DNA of 64,000 nt. Origin: Anaerolineaceae bacterium. GTDB taxonomy: Bacteria; Chloroflexota; Anaerolineae; Aggregatilineales; Phototrophicaceae. The position numbers were made by a program, and so were the translations under genes. This document shows, in pieces, positions 19,305 through 28,094 of this stretch. The notes beneath the pieces are model-generated. The model was not told the origin of the DNA and searched no databases. It saw only the letters and a program-made list of their open reading frames with translations. Numbering within the stretch: position 1 is the first letter of the stretch; each line of letters starts with the position of its first letter. Location of the stretch: assembly GCA_007693385.1 (NCBI GenBank), contig REDR01000048.1, forward strand, positions 1-64,000, given 5' to 3'.

Positions 19305-21182
19305 TTAGAATCCCCACAATATCGGCAGTAAGATGACACAAATTATCATGCCGATGAACATTAACGGCAGACCAGCCCGCGCATAGTCGCTGAACTTGTA
19401 GTTGCCCGCCGTCATCACCAGCGTATTGACCGGCGACGCGACCGGCGTCGCAAACGCTAGCGACGTTGAGAAGGCAACCGCCAGAATGAACGCTTCCGGC
19501 TTGACGCCCATCTCATTCGCGGTCAACAGCGCGATGGGGGCTAGCAGAACCGCCGTCGTCGTGTTGGAAAGCACCTGCGTGAAGGTCATGCCCATCAAGA
19601 ACAAACCGGCCAGCACCGCCGTCGGACCAATCGCGCCGAGTCCGTCGATCAGGCCATCGGCTACCACGCTGACCAACCCCACCGACTCCAGCGCGGTACT
19701 CATCGGCAACATACCGGCGATCAAGATCAGGCTTTTCCAGTCAATCGCTTCATACGCTTCATCCATCGTCAAGCAACCGGTCAGCACCACCGCCAGCGCC
19801 GCCAACAGGCTGGCCGTCGCTAGATCAAGCATGTTAGATGCGATCAAGACCACCATACCGGCCAGAATCATCAACGCGAACGGGGCGCGGGTGGTGCGGG
19901 CAAACGCGCCCATCTGCGCCGCTTCCGGCTCGCCCATCACGATGAAGTCATGGCGCTTGCGTTTCATGGCGAAGATGTCTTTCCATTCGCCCTCAACGAT
20001 CAGCATATCGCCGAACTTTAGCGGCGTATCTTCCACCGGAAGCACGTCATCACTGCCGGTACGCTTGATCGCCAGCACGGTGACGCGATAGCGCGAGCCG
20101 AACTCCGAACCGCGGATCGTCTTGCCCAGCAAAGCGGAGCGTGGGCGCAAGATCACTTCCGCGATTCCGGTCTGGCCGGTGATGACATCGCCGGTATCTA
20201 CCGGCGCGGACGTGACGAAAATCGCGCCGAACTCGGTGGCCGCCTTGCTGACCGTCTCGCCGTTGCCCTGCACGATCAGCAGGTCGTCGGCCTGAAATTC
20301 GGTCAACGGGCCGGGATGGTTGATCGACTCGTCGGCGCTACGCTGTAGCACACTGCGCCCCTGTCGCCCGCCGCGCCCATTGGTGACCGGCTGGCGAATG
20401 ATGCGAACCACCGTCAGGCCGTGTTCTTCGCGCAGATGCGTTTCTTCAATCGTCTTGCCGACAAGTGATGAATCCGGCGGCACTTTCAAGCGGAACAGAT
20501 TATCCGGCAGGTTGTGAATCTTGAATAGTTGCTCCGGCGTCTCGACGTTCTGCACGGAGATAGCCGGATGGCGCACCGGCAATAGGCGCGTGCCGACGAA
20601 CAGCATGAACGCCGTGCCCACCGCGATCAACGTCAGGCCGAGTGGCGCGAAGCTGAAGAAGCCCAGCGCTTCATAGCCGCCGGTCTGCAACGCTTCGGAC
20701 GCGATGACGTTGGGCGGCGTACCGATCAGCGTCGCCGTGCCGCCCAGCAACGAGCTAAACGCTACCGGAATCAGCAGTTTAGACGGCGGCAAATCCAGCC
20801 GCTTAGACAGGCTGACCATCGCCGGAAGCAACAGCGCGACAACGCCCGTCGAGCTGATGAAAGCGGAGAGTACCGCCACCGAGACCATCAAGACTAGCAT
20901 CAGGCGGCGTTCACTGGCGCCCGCTACCCGTAAAATCTGCGCGGCGATGACGTTGGCTAAGCCGGTATGGAACACCGCCCCGCCGACGATGAACAACGCG
21001 CCAATACTGATAACTGCCGTGCTGGAAAAACCGGCCAGACCTTCCGGCACGGTGATGATGTTCATCACCATCAACGCGACGACTACCCCCAATGCGACCA
21101 CATCCACCCGCAACCATTCGGTGACGAAGAAGATGATCGCAACCAGTAAAATCACTAACGTGATTATCATGTCAGGCGTCAT
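19305..21182 (-). CDS. SLC13-type anion/Na+ transporter with two TrkA-C domains
   Basis: 625 residues. Two blocks of membrane segments (about 1-200 and 420-625) flank a soluble centre with two RCK_C/TrkA-C domains, seen as DSSLVGKTIEETHLREEHG and RSALLGKTIRGSEFGSRY. The paired signatures LIGTPPNVIASEAL in the first block and FATPVASPVNTLV in the second match the SLC13/DASS (CitMHS, SAC1-like) family. Likely substrates are sulfate or dicarboxylates, moved with Na+; the TrkA-C domains probably bind a regulatory nucleotide or ligand. AAGGAATCTAT precedes the ATG. It stands alone, 51 bases after the MaoC start on the same strand direction. Confidence 0.87.
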   Translation of the reverse strand: MTPDMIITLVILLVAIIFFVTEWLRVDVVALGVVVALMVMNIITVPEGLAGFSSTAVISIGALFIVGGAVFHTGLANVIAAQILRVAGASERRLMLVLMVSVAVLSAFISSTGVVALLLPAMVSLSKRLDLPPSKLLIPVAFSSLLGGTATLIGTPPNVIASEALQTGGYEALGFFSFAPLGLTLIAVGTAFMLFVGTRLLPVRHPAISVQNVETPEQLFKIHNLPDNLFRLKVPPDSSLVGKTIEETHLREEHGLTVVRIIRQPVTNGRGGRQGRSVLQRSADESINHPGPLTEFQADDLLIVQGNGETVSKAATEFGAIFVTSAPVDTGDVITGQTGIAEVILRPRSALLGKTIRGSEFGSRYRVTVLAIKRTGSDDVLPVEDTPLKFGDMLIVEGEWKDIFAMKRKRHDFIVMGEPEAAQMGAFARTTRAPFALMILAGMVVLIASNMLDLATASLLAALAVVLTGCLTMDEAYEAIDWKSLILIAGMLPMSTALESVGLVSVVADGLIDGLGAIGPTAVLAGLFLMGMTFTQVLSNTTTAVLLAPIALLTANEMGVKPEAFILAVAFSTSLAFATPVASPVNTLVMTAGNYKFSDYARAGLPLMFIGMIICVILLPILWGF

Positions 21183-21488
21183 ATAGATTCCTTAAACTTT
21201 TATGCCCCATGCACGCGCATAGCGTAACAAACTATACGTTATAGCAGACATGCCGTTTATCATCAAAGATCGGTTACTATGTTATGAAATTCACAATCAA
21301 TTTGCCACCCCGCACATTATCGCCCACACTGCCTTATAATCGAAAGACAGAGGGAAAAGAAAAGGCTTTGAACCCTTTCAAAAGTTTTTGGCGTCCCTCT
21401 GCGAAGCAGAGACCCTTTTCAGAAAGGTGACAAAAAATCTGCATCATTTATCAATCAACAGCTATCGAGTAACCGGAAGGCGTGAAAC
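21183..21488. promoter_or_regulatory. Divergent gap with -10 box and leader hairpin for the nuclease gene
   Basis: This 306-base gap separates the transporter and the nuclease. TATAAT at 21335-21340 reads toward the nuclease but lacks a good -35. The predicted leader contains CTCTGC-GAA-GCAGAG (21397-21411) and an imperfect CTTTGAA/TTCAAAAG pairing. No coding frame is seen. Confidence 0.4.
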
Positions 21489-22310
21489 ATGACCACCACC
21501 TTCAGTCAATCCAGCCTGCACGACTATAGCGTGTGCGCCCGTCGCTTTGAATTGAAATACATCGAAAAATTGGCGTGGCCTGCGCTGGTCGCGGAACCGG
21601 CGACACGCTTTGAGGCGCTGATGAAGCGCGGCGCGGATTTTCACCAGATGATCCACCAGCACCATCTGGGCGTGCCCGCCGACGCCATCACCGCACGGAT
21701 CGCATCAGCAGAAGTCGGCGCGTGGTGGCGGGCATATCTGCAGTCGCCGTATGCCCGCGACGGCGCTATCGGCGGCCAACGTCACCCGGAGGTAATGCTA
21801 CAGGCGAACCGCTACGGCGGGCGCTTGATCGCTAAATACGATCTGCTGATCTTCACCGATGATGACGAAGCGTTGATCGTGGATTGGAAGACCGGCCAGA
21901 ACGTGCCATCCGCCGATGAACTGCGCGGGCGCTGGCAGAGCAAGCTGTATCCGTTTCTGCTGGTTGAGGCGGGCGCGACGTTGGCCGGACGCCGCATCGT
22001 GCCGGACGCGGTGCGGATGGTGTACTGGTTCGCCAACGCGCCACAGGACGCCATCACCCTGCCCTATGACGCGGCGCAACACGCCGCCATCGCCGACGAA
22101 CTCGCCGAACTGGTGCCGCGCATCAACGCGCAAAGCACATTCGACATGACGACGGACACCCGTCACTGTCGGCTGTGTGTGTATCGCTCATTGTGTGATC
22201 GGGGGATCAGCGCGGGCGATGCGTCGGCGTTGACCGACGACGCGCCGCCCTTCACGGAGGAAGATGATCTTCAGATCGACATGGATCAGATCATCGAGAT
22301 TGAATTTTAA
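21489..22310 (+). CDS. PD-(D/E)XK nuclease with AddB/Cas4-like iron-sulfur cysteines
   Basis: 273 residues, RecB-nuclease-like fold. Asp118 (AKYDLL) and the D132-x-K134 motif (VDWKTGQ) are the metal-binding active-site residues, followed by helix QSKLYPFLL, typical of RecB/AddB/Cas4 motif III. Four cysteines are placed as in Fe-S nucleases: Cys16 near the start and Cys227, Cys230, Cys236 (CX2CX5C) near the end, likely a 4Fe-4S cluster. It probably degrades or trims single-stranded DNA ends in repair. GGAAGG precedes the ATG. It stands alone with no helicase and no CRISPR array nearby, so a Cas4 role is not supported. Confidence 0.82.
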   Translation: MTTTFSQSSLHDYSVCARRFELKYIEKLAWPALVAEPATRFEALMKRGADFHQMIHQHHLGVPADAITARIASAEVGAWWRAYLQSPYARDGAIGGQRHPEVMLQANRYGGRLIAKYDLLIFTDDDEALIVDWKTGQNVPSADELRGRWQSKLYPFLLVEAGATLAGRRIVPDAVRMVYWFANAPQDAITLPYDAAQHAAIADELAELVPRINAQSTFDMTTDTRHCRLCVYRSLCDRGISAGDASALTDDAPPFTEEDDLQIDMDQIIEIEF

Positions 22311-22427
22311 CGCCGGTTGGTTTTCGGGGCGCAACTGTGCGACGCCCAGCGCGGGCACGATGGTTCGCGCCCAAAGCATCATCACACCGTAATCAGTATC
22401 CTATAGGGTACCGCCCACTACGCGCAA

Positions 22428-23618
22428 TTATTGACAATCACGCGGCGCATAATCCAGCGTGGACGCCAGCGCGAAGATGGTGTCGGCATACAGCACCATC
22501 TCACCGACATACGCGAAGACCATCATGCTGACCACGTGGCCGCCGCCCATGTCTACCGCCACCACCAGCGCGTCGCGCTCCGGCGTGAACAGATACATAT
22601 AGGCCATGTCGCGCCCGTCGATCTTCAGCGATTCAACGTCGGAATATGTCGCGTTTTGTTCCTCATAAGAAGCCAACCGCGCCTCATTGAGCATCTGAAC
22701 TTCGATCACGCGCTCCGGCGTAATGTCGGCGGCTTGCTCCGGCGCGATGTTACATTCAGCGATGGACTCATGATCGAAGAACGCGGTCATGTTGAAGTCC
22801 GGCGGGATGATATTCACCTGCACCATGCCGCTTTCAATTTGACTGCTGACCAGCCGATCCGTGTTGGTGACGAATACATTGCCGCTAATCGGCAGGATGT
22901 ACCAATCTTTCGGATACGTGAAGCCGAGATCGCCGGTGAATAGATGGCCGATGCTATTCTCGTAGTAGCTGGTCAATGGCATCGCACTGCGGCGCGAGGC
23001 GCGATGATTCGGCGTGTAGTCCAGCGTGCGGGCGATCTCGATGATCGAATCACGGTGGGCTTCCAGTATCGCCGCGCCATCGTGCAACGATGGCGAAGCG
23101 GTGATCGTGACGATGTGATTATTGCCCAGATCAACCGCGATCATGATGACGCCCACCGCATGAACGCCGTCAATCATGTACAGTTGCTCGGAATAGGCGG
23201 CCTGCCGCCCGTTAATCAGATATTCTTCTATCGGTCGCAACGGCGCGGCGAACGCATCCGACGGCACTTCAACGACGCTGTTGGTCATCAATGGCGCGAC
23301 CTGCCGCCATAACGCCATGCGATTGTTGATGATCTGGCGTGGCGTGTTGCCGAAGCCGTTAAGCTGTAATTCGGTGATGGTGGTCGGTGGTGAAACTTCT
23401 ACGCGCAGGGGTTCATCAGCGTCGATGTAAAATTCGCCGATGTTCAAACTGCCCTCACGGGGTTGTACAGTGATGGTCAGATCGCTAGCATACGTGAAGG
23501 TAAATTGCCCATCGTCCGATGTATAGGTCTGGCGAAATTCGGATTGCGCCACGACGGGCAACGCCAGCGCGACAATCGCCAGCAGGAAAATCAATCCGGT
23601 AAAGTGCTTTGTGTACAT
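22428..23618 (-). CDS. Secreted protein with internally duplicated PsbP-like domain
   Basis: 396 residues with a signal peptide (first 24, cut near VVAQS). The mature part falls into two similar halves: each opens with a FTY-rich strand (GQFTFTYASDLTI and LGFTYPKDWYILP), passes a conserved I.GR.A.Y/M block (INGRQAAYSEQLY and IDGRDMAYMYLF) and closes with ARTLDYTP or ASTLDYAP. This looks like an internal duplication of a PsbP/Mog1-like beta domain, also recognisable in the C-terminal part of the C11 peptidase in this window. Function is unknown; such modules are usually extracellular binding domains. It is divergent from the acyl-AMP ligase gene. Confidence 0.7.
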   Translation of the reverse strand: MYTKHFTGLIFLLAIVALALPVVAQSEFRQTYTSDDGQFTFTYASDLTITVQPREGSLNIGEFYIDADEPLRVEVSPPTTITELQLNGFGNTPRQIINNRMALWRQVAPLMTNSVVEVPSDAFAAPLRPIEEYLINGRQAAYSEQLYMIDGVHAVGVIMIAVDLGNNHIVTITASPSLHDGAAILEAHRDSIIEIARTLDYTPNHRASRRSAMPLTSYYENSIGHLFTGDLGFTYPKDWYILPISGNVFVTNTDRLVSSQIESGMVQVNIIPPDFNMTAFFDHESIAECNIAPEQAADITPERVIEVQMLNEARLASYEEQNATYSDVESLKIDGRDMAYMYLFTPERDALVVAVDMGGGHVVSMMVFAYVGEMVLYADTIFALASTLDYAPRDCQ

Positions 23619-23926
23619 CTTGTCCTCATCGATCCTTGCGGAAGTATAAAGGGATTAAATCCGCAAATTAATTTCTTTATGATTACGTTTCGGGCAGGCC
23701 GCAAAATTAGAACCGTTCATGGTTGCCCTTTCTTTCATTGTACCGTTAAGCCATGATATAAGCGTAAAGGATGGCCGAACGTTTATCAGTATAACCGATT
23801 TATAACTATTTTTGTGATGAGATTTCGTTGAGGAGACAATAAAATTGATTTTAACAGATGTCTCAACTTTTAATTTACTTTTCATCACGCTAAAGTCCGC
23901 CATCCACCCGAAAGGAGACTGAGCCG
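23619..23926. promoter_or_regulatory. AT-rich divergent promoter region
   Basis: A 308-base AT-rich gap between divergent genes. On the minus strand TATACT (23643-23648) stands 17 bases from a weak TTAATT -35, a fair promoter for the secreted duplicated-domain protein. The plus-strand promoter was not pinned down. Small open frames here lack ribosome sites and look random. Confidence 0.4.
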
Positions 23927-25645
23927 ATGTTGTTCTTCGCGCAACCGGACGCCACCGCCCCCACCCTGCTCGATCTGCTGGACGCCCGCCTGCACGCTGA
24001 ACCGGACGCGGCCTGCGTGGTCATGCGCCACCGCGACGGCGAACGGACGATCAGCACGCGGCAATTCGTCACGCGGGCGAACGCCTACGCCGGAGCGTTG
24101 CATTCTGCCGGAATCCGGCGCGGCGATCTGGTGGCGTTGATATTGACGCATGGCGAAGATGTGCTTTTCGCGTTCTGGGGGGCGCTGTTGCTGGGCGCGG
24201 TGCCGTCCATCTTCCCGTTTTTGACTGAGAAGCTAGACCGCGAATCGTATTTCGATAGCGCTCGCCGCTTGATCGAAGCGGAGGCGGTGCGCGTGGTCAT
24301 CACCTACGATGCGCTGGAATCCGAACTCCGCGCCCGTCTGCATGGCGTGCCAACCCTGCGGGCGATCCTCAACCGCGACGCGCTACAGCCCGCCCCCGCC
24401 GCCGATCTGCCCGCGCCGAACATCAACGCTGATGATACCGCCTTCTTACAGCATTCATCCGGTAGCACCGGCCTGCAAAAAGGCGTGATGCTCTCCCATC
24501 GCGCCGTATTGAACCAGATCAGCGCGTACAGCGACGCCATCCGGCTAAAGCGCGAAGATGTCATCGCGTCATGGTTGCCGCTTTATCACGATATGGGGCT
24601 GATCGCCGCGTTCATCCTGCCCATCGTGCAGGGCATCAAGCTGGTGTTGATGTCGCCATTTCATTGGGTGCGCGACCCGAAAATCCTGCTATACGCCATC
24701 ACCGATCATCGCGCCACGTTATGCTGGTTGCCGAACTTCGCGTATAACTTCATGGCGTCGCGCATCCGCCCCGCCGATCTGCACCGCGTCGATCTGTCGT
24801 CGGTGCGGGCGCTGATTAACTGCTCCGAGCCGGTCTACGACGAGAGCCACCGCGCCTTCACCGCACGATTCAGCCCGCACGGATTCAACCCGCGAGCGCT
24901 GGCGACATGCTACGCGATGGCGGAAAATACATTCGCGGTCACGCAGGGCGGCATCGACGTGCCGCTAACCGTCGATCATGTGCGCCGTAGCACGCTGATA
25001 AATCAGCGCATCGCCCACCCCGCCGACCCCGCAGGCGACGACGTGCAAGCGTTCGTCTGTAATGGCCGCCCGATTCGTAATTGTGATGTGCAGATCGTCG
25101 GTGAGGATGGTACGACGGCGCAAGCCGAACGGCGCGTCGGTGAAATCCGCGTGCGGAGCGATTGCCTGATGACCGGCTACTACGCCCGTCCCGACCTCAG
25201 CGCCGAAGTCCTGCGCGATGGCTGGTACATGACCGGCGACATGGGCTATCTGGCTGACGGCCAGCTATACATCACCGGACGCAAGAAAGACCTGATTATC
25301 GTCGGCGGCAAAAACATCTATCCGCAGGACATCGAATATCTGCTCAACGAGATTGACGGGCTACACGCGGGGCGGGTGACGGCGTTCGGCGTGATGAATG
25401 CCGAGCTAGGCACGGAGGACATCGCCATCGTCGCGGAAGTGCGCGACGGCATCGACGCGGGCGACGGCAAGCAGACGACGCCAATCATCCGCGCTATTCG
25501 CGGGCGCATCGCCGCGCATACCGACGTGACGGCGCGTTATGTGCATCTAGTCGGCGCGAAATGGTTGATAAAAACCAGTAGCGGCAAGATCGCCCGCGCC
25601 GCCAACCGTGATAAATTCCGCCGCGATGTGCTGGGCGATAAGTAG
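23927..25645 (+). CDS. Fatty acyl-AMP ligase (FAAL-like, ANL superfamily)
   Basis: 572 residues. The ATP-binding P-loop motif reads LQHSSGSTGLQKGVMLSH (about residues 175-190). SWLPLYHDMGLI is the form typical of FAALs and polyketide loading ligases. The adenylation motifs YAMAENTF and WYMTGDMGYL..GQLYITGRKKDLI follow, and the C-terminal catalytic lysine lies in KTSSGKIARA. It would activate a fatty acid as acyl-adenylate and pass it to a carrier protein. No acyl carrier protein or synthase is nearby, so the acceptor is unknown. AAAGGAG precedes the ATG. Distinguishing FAAL from acyl-CoA ligase by eye is probable, not certain. Confidence 0.83.
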   Translation: MLFFAQPDATAPTLLDLLDARLHAEPDAACVVMRHRDGERTISTRQFVTRANAYAGALHSAGIRRGDLVALILTHGEDVLFAFWGALLLGAVPSIFPFLTEKLDRESYFDSARRLIEAEAVRVVITYDALESELRARLHGVPTLRAILNRDALQPAPAADLPAPNINADDTAFLQHSSGSTGLQKGVMLSHRAVLNQISAYSDAIRLKREDVIASWLPLYHDMGLIAAFILPIVQGIKLVLMSPFHWVRDPKILLYAITDHRATLCWLPNFAYNFMASRIRPADLHRVDLSSVRALINCSEPVYDESHRAFTARFSPHGFNPRALATCYAMAENTFAVTQGGIDVPLTVDHVRRSTLINQRIAHPADPAGDDVQAFVCNGRPIRNCDVQIVGEDGTTAQAERRVGEIRVRSDCLMTGYYARPDLSAEVLRDGWYMTGDMGYLADGQLYITGRKKDLIIVGGKNIYPQDIEYLLNEIDGLHAGRVTAFGVMNAELGTEDIAIVAEVRDGIDAGDGKQTTPIIRAIRGRIAAHTDVTARYVHLVGAKWLIKTSSGKIARAANRDKFRRDVLGDK

Positions 25646-25656
25646 ATTACAAACAC

Positions 25657-25688
25657 GAGATGGGCACGTCGGAAGGTGTGCCCATCTC
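25657..25688. terminator. Perfect 11-bp hairpin between convergent genes
   Basis: GAGATGGGCAC (25657-25667) pairs exactly with GTGCCCATCTC (25678-25688), 12 bases after the ligase stop and 28 before the SIMPL stop. The symmetrical position suggests it serves both genes, although the T-run is missing. Confidence 0.55.
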
Positions 25689-25715
25689 TGCATCGTGCGG
25701 CTTATGTGGTGCGGC

Positions 25716-26459
25716 CTAGCCACTTGTGTTGAACGTCACCTCAACCGAGATGCCGACGGTCATCGTGCCGGGTTCGACAATTGCACCGCTACCCATGCCA
25801 TCGGCCATCATGTTGCCGCCCTGAAGCATCGGGTGGAAGTGCCCGCCGCCGAATTCGACCACGCGCACCACCGAGCCGAGCGTAAGGCCGGTCAGGTCGG
25901 CGAGTTCGTTGGCACGCACCCGCGCATCAGCGATAGCGTCCGCCCGCGCTTCGGATTCTAGCTCCGCAGTATCCGATATGCCGAAGCTGAGGCCGTAAAT
26001 CTGGTTCGCGCCCGCATCAACCGCCACGTTAATCACGTCGGCGATCAAGTCGGTATCGCGCACGACGACGCGCACATTATTATTCACAATGTACATGTCG
26101 TTATTATCATCGTCCATGCTCATCGACATCGGCGAACTGCCGTAGTAGTCGCGGTAGATATTGAGGCCAGTGGTGCGGATGTCTTCACGGGCGATGCCCA
26201 GTTCTTCCAGCGCGGCGATGATGGCCTGCACCGTCTCGTTGGATTCGGCGAAGGCGGCGCGGATCGACGAGTTGCGGCTCTCCGCGCCCATCTCTACATA
26301 AGCGGTATCCGGCAGGCCAACCGCCGAACCCTGTCCGGTCACAGTGATGGTGCCGTTATTGCGGTTGCTGTCGTCATCGTTTTGCGCGGCGGCGGGCAAT
26401 GCCATCAGGCCACCGATGACGATGACCATAAAACTGATTAGGAACATGCGTTTGAACAT
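25716..26459 (-). CDS. SIMPL (DUF541) domain secreted protein
   Basis: 247 residues with a signal peptide (MFKRMFLISFMVIVIGGLMA, cut near AAAQN). The mature part opens with GTITVTGQGSAVGLPDTAYV, the typical first strand of SIMPL proteins. A central IAALEELGIAREDIRTTGLNIY and a late VTVGISVEVTFNTSG complete the domain. SIMPL proteins are periplasmic or secreted and associate with oxidative-stress protection; their mechanism is unclear. The ATG at 26457-26459 is chosen because the signal peptide begins there and GGGAGA lies upstream; a longer frame adds 19 unlikely residues. Confidence 0.88.
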   Translation of the reverse strand: MFKRMFLISFMVIVIGGLMALPAAAQNDDDSNRNNGTITVTGQGSAVGLPDTAYVEMGAESRNSSIRAAFAESNETVQAIIAALEELGIAREDIRTTGLNIYRDYYGSSPMSMSMDDDNNDMYIVNNNVRVVVRDTDLIADVINVAVDAGANQIYGLSFGISDTAELESEARADAIADARVRANELADLTGLTLGSVVRVVEFGGGHFHPMLQGGNMMADGMGSGAIVEPGTMTVGISVEVTFNTSG

Positions 26460-26682
26460 TTTGACTATCTCCCAATTTCTAGGATCGGCCATCCCATGAT
26501 GACCGTATATCATCAAGACGACAAAGGCGCGGCATTTGTTCCCGATGTGCCGATTCTGGTGGTGATCTCATCCGCCTCTATCCGCCTCCTACTTGCGCCA
26601 ATTCGTTGAAAGCTGTATGTTGTTTTGCAGGGGCCACAACACCCCATAGACGCCGCCTGATGAAGATTGAGGATAAAAGCTG

Positions 26683-27081
26683 ATGATGGACGATAACCGC
26701 ATCCCGCCACCCGACAATGATGATGATTCCCCCACCCTGTACCGGCGGCCAATCGCCCCCATTAACGCGCCCGTGCGCCTATCGTTAGAGGTGGTCACAC
26801 CGTTGAAAGCGCGGGGGCGGGTGTTTCTGTTCGCCGCCGGACAGGTCATCGGGCGCAAGGACGCCGACGTGCTGATTAACGACAAGCGCGTTTCGCGTCA
26901 GCACGCCCGCATCAACGCCGAGAAAGGCGAAGGCGGCGCGATAGTTCTCGCGCTGTACGACTTCGGCACGCCCAACGGCACATTCATCAACGGCCAGCGC
27001 GTGATGGGGCGCGGCGTGGTGCGCTCCGGCGACGAGATTCGCATGGGCGACCACGTTTTCACCCTGCGCGTGATCGACTGA
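26683..27081 (+). CDS. FHA domain protein
   Basis: 132 residues. After a disordered, Pro/Asp-rich 25-residue start, a single FHA domain shows all its hallmarks: GQVIGRKDADVLINDKRVSR (Gly-Arg and Ser-Arg phosphothreonine-binding residues), QHARI, and GTPNGTFINGQRV. Such domains bind phosphothreonine peptides and link Ser/Thr kinases to targets. GAGGAT precedes the two start ATGs. It converges on the CAP and PP2C genes; together with the PP2C phosphatase this suggests local phospho-signalling, but no Ser/Thr kinase gene is in the window. Confidence 0.92.
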   Translation: MMDDNRIPPPDNDDDSPTLYRRPIAPINAPVRLSLEVVTPLKARGRVFLFAAGQVIGRKDADVLINDKRVSRQHARINAEKGEGGAIVLALYDFGTPNGTFINGQRVMGRGVVRSGDEIRMGDHVFTLRVID

Positions 27082-27105
27082 CCGCGTGAACACGCGGACG
27101 CGGGA

Positions 27106-28065
27106 TCAGCCGCCCAATAGCATCGTGTAATAGTGATTGCCGTCCGGCGATATGGCGTAGGCGATGCCGATGTCGCGGAAATCGGGGAATAGCATGTTCT
27201 CCTGATGCGGCGGGCTGTTCCACCATTGCCCATACGCCGCGCCCGCGTGCCGGTTAGGACGCACCAGCACATTCTCCCCGACTAGCGGCAGAGGATACCC
27301 GTAACGGCGGGCGCGTTCGTCCCATAATGAGCCGTCACTGCCATCATGCCCCATGCGTTCGCGGTTCGCCATGTCCACGCTATGCGCGTAGGCGGCGGCG
27401 GTCAGGCGCGGATCGGGACGCAGAGGAACCAGCCCGCGCTCAATACGCGCTGAATTGAGTAGCTGAAGGATTTGCGCCTGTTGTGCTTCTTGCGATGGAC
27501 CGCCCGCGCCGCCGTCGCCGGACTGCACCGCCAGCGCCTCTTGATGCGAGAGCAACACCATATAATACAGTCGCCCGTCGTCGGCCTGCGCCACGCCGAA
27601 TCCCAGATCGCGCACCGCCGAATCGTTGAAGCGTTCAGCGTGGGTGCGCTGGATGTGGCGCAGGGCTTCGGGCAATGGCATATCATCGACGTAGCCGGGC
27701 ATCTGATATAGCACCTGCCCGATGTAATAGCGGCGGGCGCTCAGGTCGCTGACGATGCGCCGATCTTCGATGAGGTGCGCCGCGCCGTTCTGCGCGTAGC
27801 CGTCGGCGTAAGTTTGCGCGGTCTGCGTCAGTTGCGGGGAATAACGGAATAGCGGCTGGCCTGCCGCCCGCTGTGACGCATTGACCAGCCCCAGAAAATA
27901 CGCGGGCGCGTCGTCTATCGTTACCGCGTTCCGCGTCACGTCGCGGGCGTTGTGTGTCTGCACGCTATACGCGATCACATAGATGCTGAAAGCCAGCATC
28001 GAAGCGATTCCCAGCACCAGCAGTCGCCTGAATACGTTGATGATTGCGCCGACTAATTGCTCCAT
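27106..28065 (-). CDS. Membrane-anchored protein with two CAP/SCP domains
   Basis: 319 residues. One N-terminal membrane segment (about residues 12-32, LVLGIASMLAFSIYVIAYSV) leads to two CAP-like domains. The first (about 50-180) is degenerate. The second (about 195-319) has the bacterial CYAP-type signatures: LLNSARIERGLVPLRPDP, YAHSVDMANRERMGHDGSDG, GENVLVRPN and WWNSPPHQENML. Its putative His/Glu site residues (MGHDG, GENV, PPHQENM) are kept. CAP domains occur in secreted proteins acting in wall, adhesion or defence roles; the activity is uncertain. The ATG at 28063-28065 has AGGTG six bases upstream. It follows the PP2C gene by 29 bases on the same strand, so the two likely share an operon. 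Confidence 0.83.
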   Translation of the reverse strand: MEQLVGAIINVFRRLLVLGIASMLAFSIYVIAYSVQTHNARDVTRNAVTIDDAPAYFLGLVNASQRAAGQPLFRYSPQLTQTAQTYADGYAQNGAAHLIEDRRIVSDLSARRYYIGQVLYQMPGYVDDMPLPEALRHIQRTHAERFNDSAVRDLGFGVAQADDGRLYYMVLLSHQEALAVQSGDGGAGGPSQEAQQAQILQLLNSARIERGLVPLRPDPRLTAAAYAHSVDMANRERMGHDGSDGSLWDERARRYGYPLPLVGENVLVRPNRHAGAAYGQWWNSPPHQENMLFPDFRDIGIAYAISPDGNHYYTMLLGG

Positions 28066-28094
28066 GTTCATCACCTACCCCACCGCGCCACGCG

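Noticed and set aside
21489-22310. Cas4 of a CRISPR system
   Set aside because: No repeat-spacer array and no other cas gene anywhere in the window.
23655-23903. 82-residue minus-strand open frame in the AT-rich gap
   Set aside because: No ribosome site, no domain, low-complexity content and it spans the likely divergent promoters.
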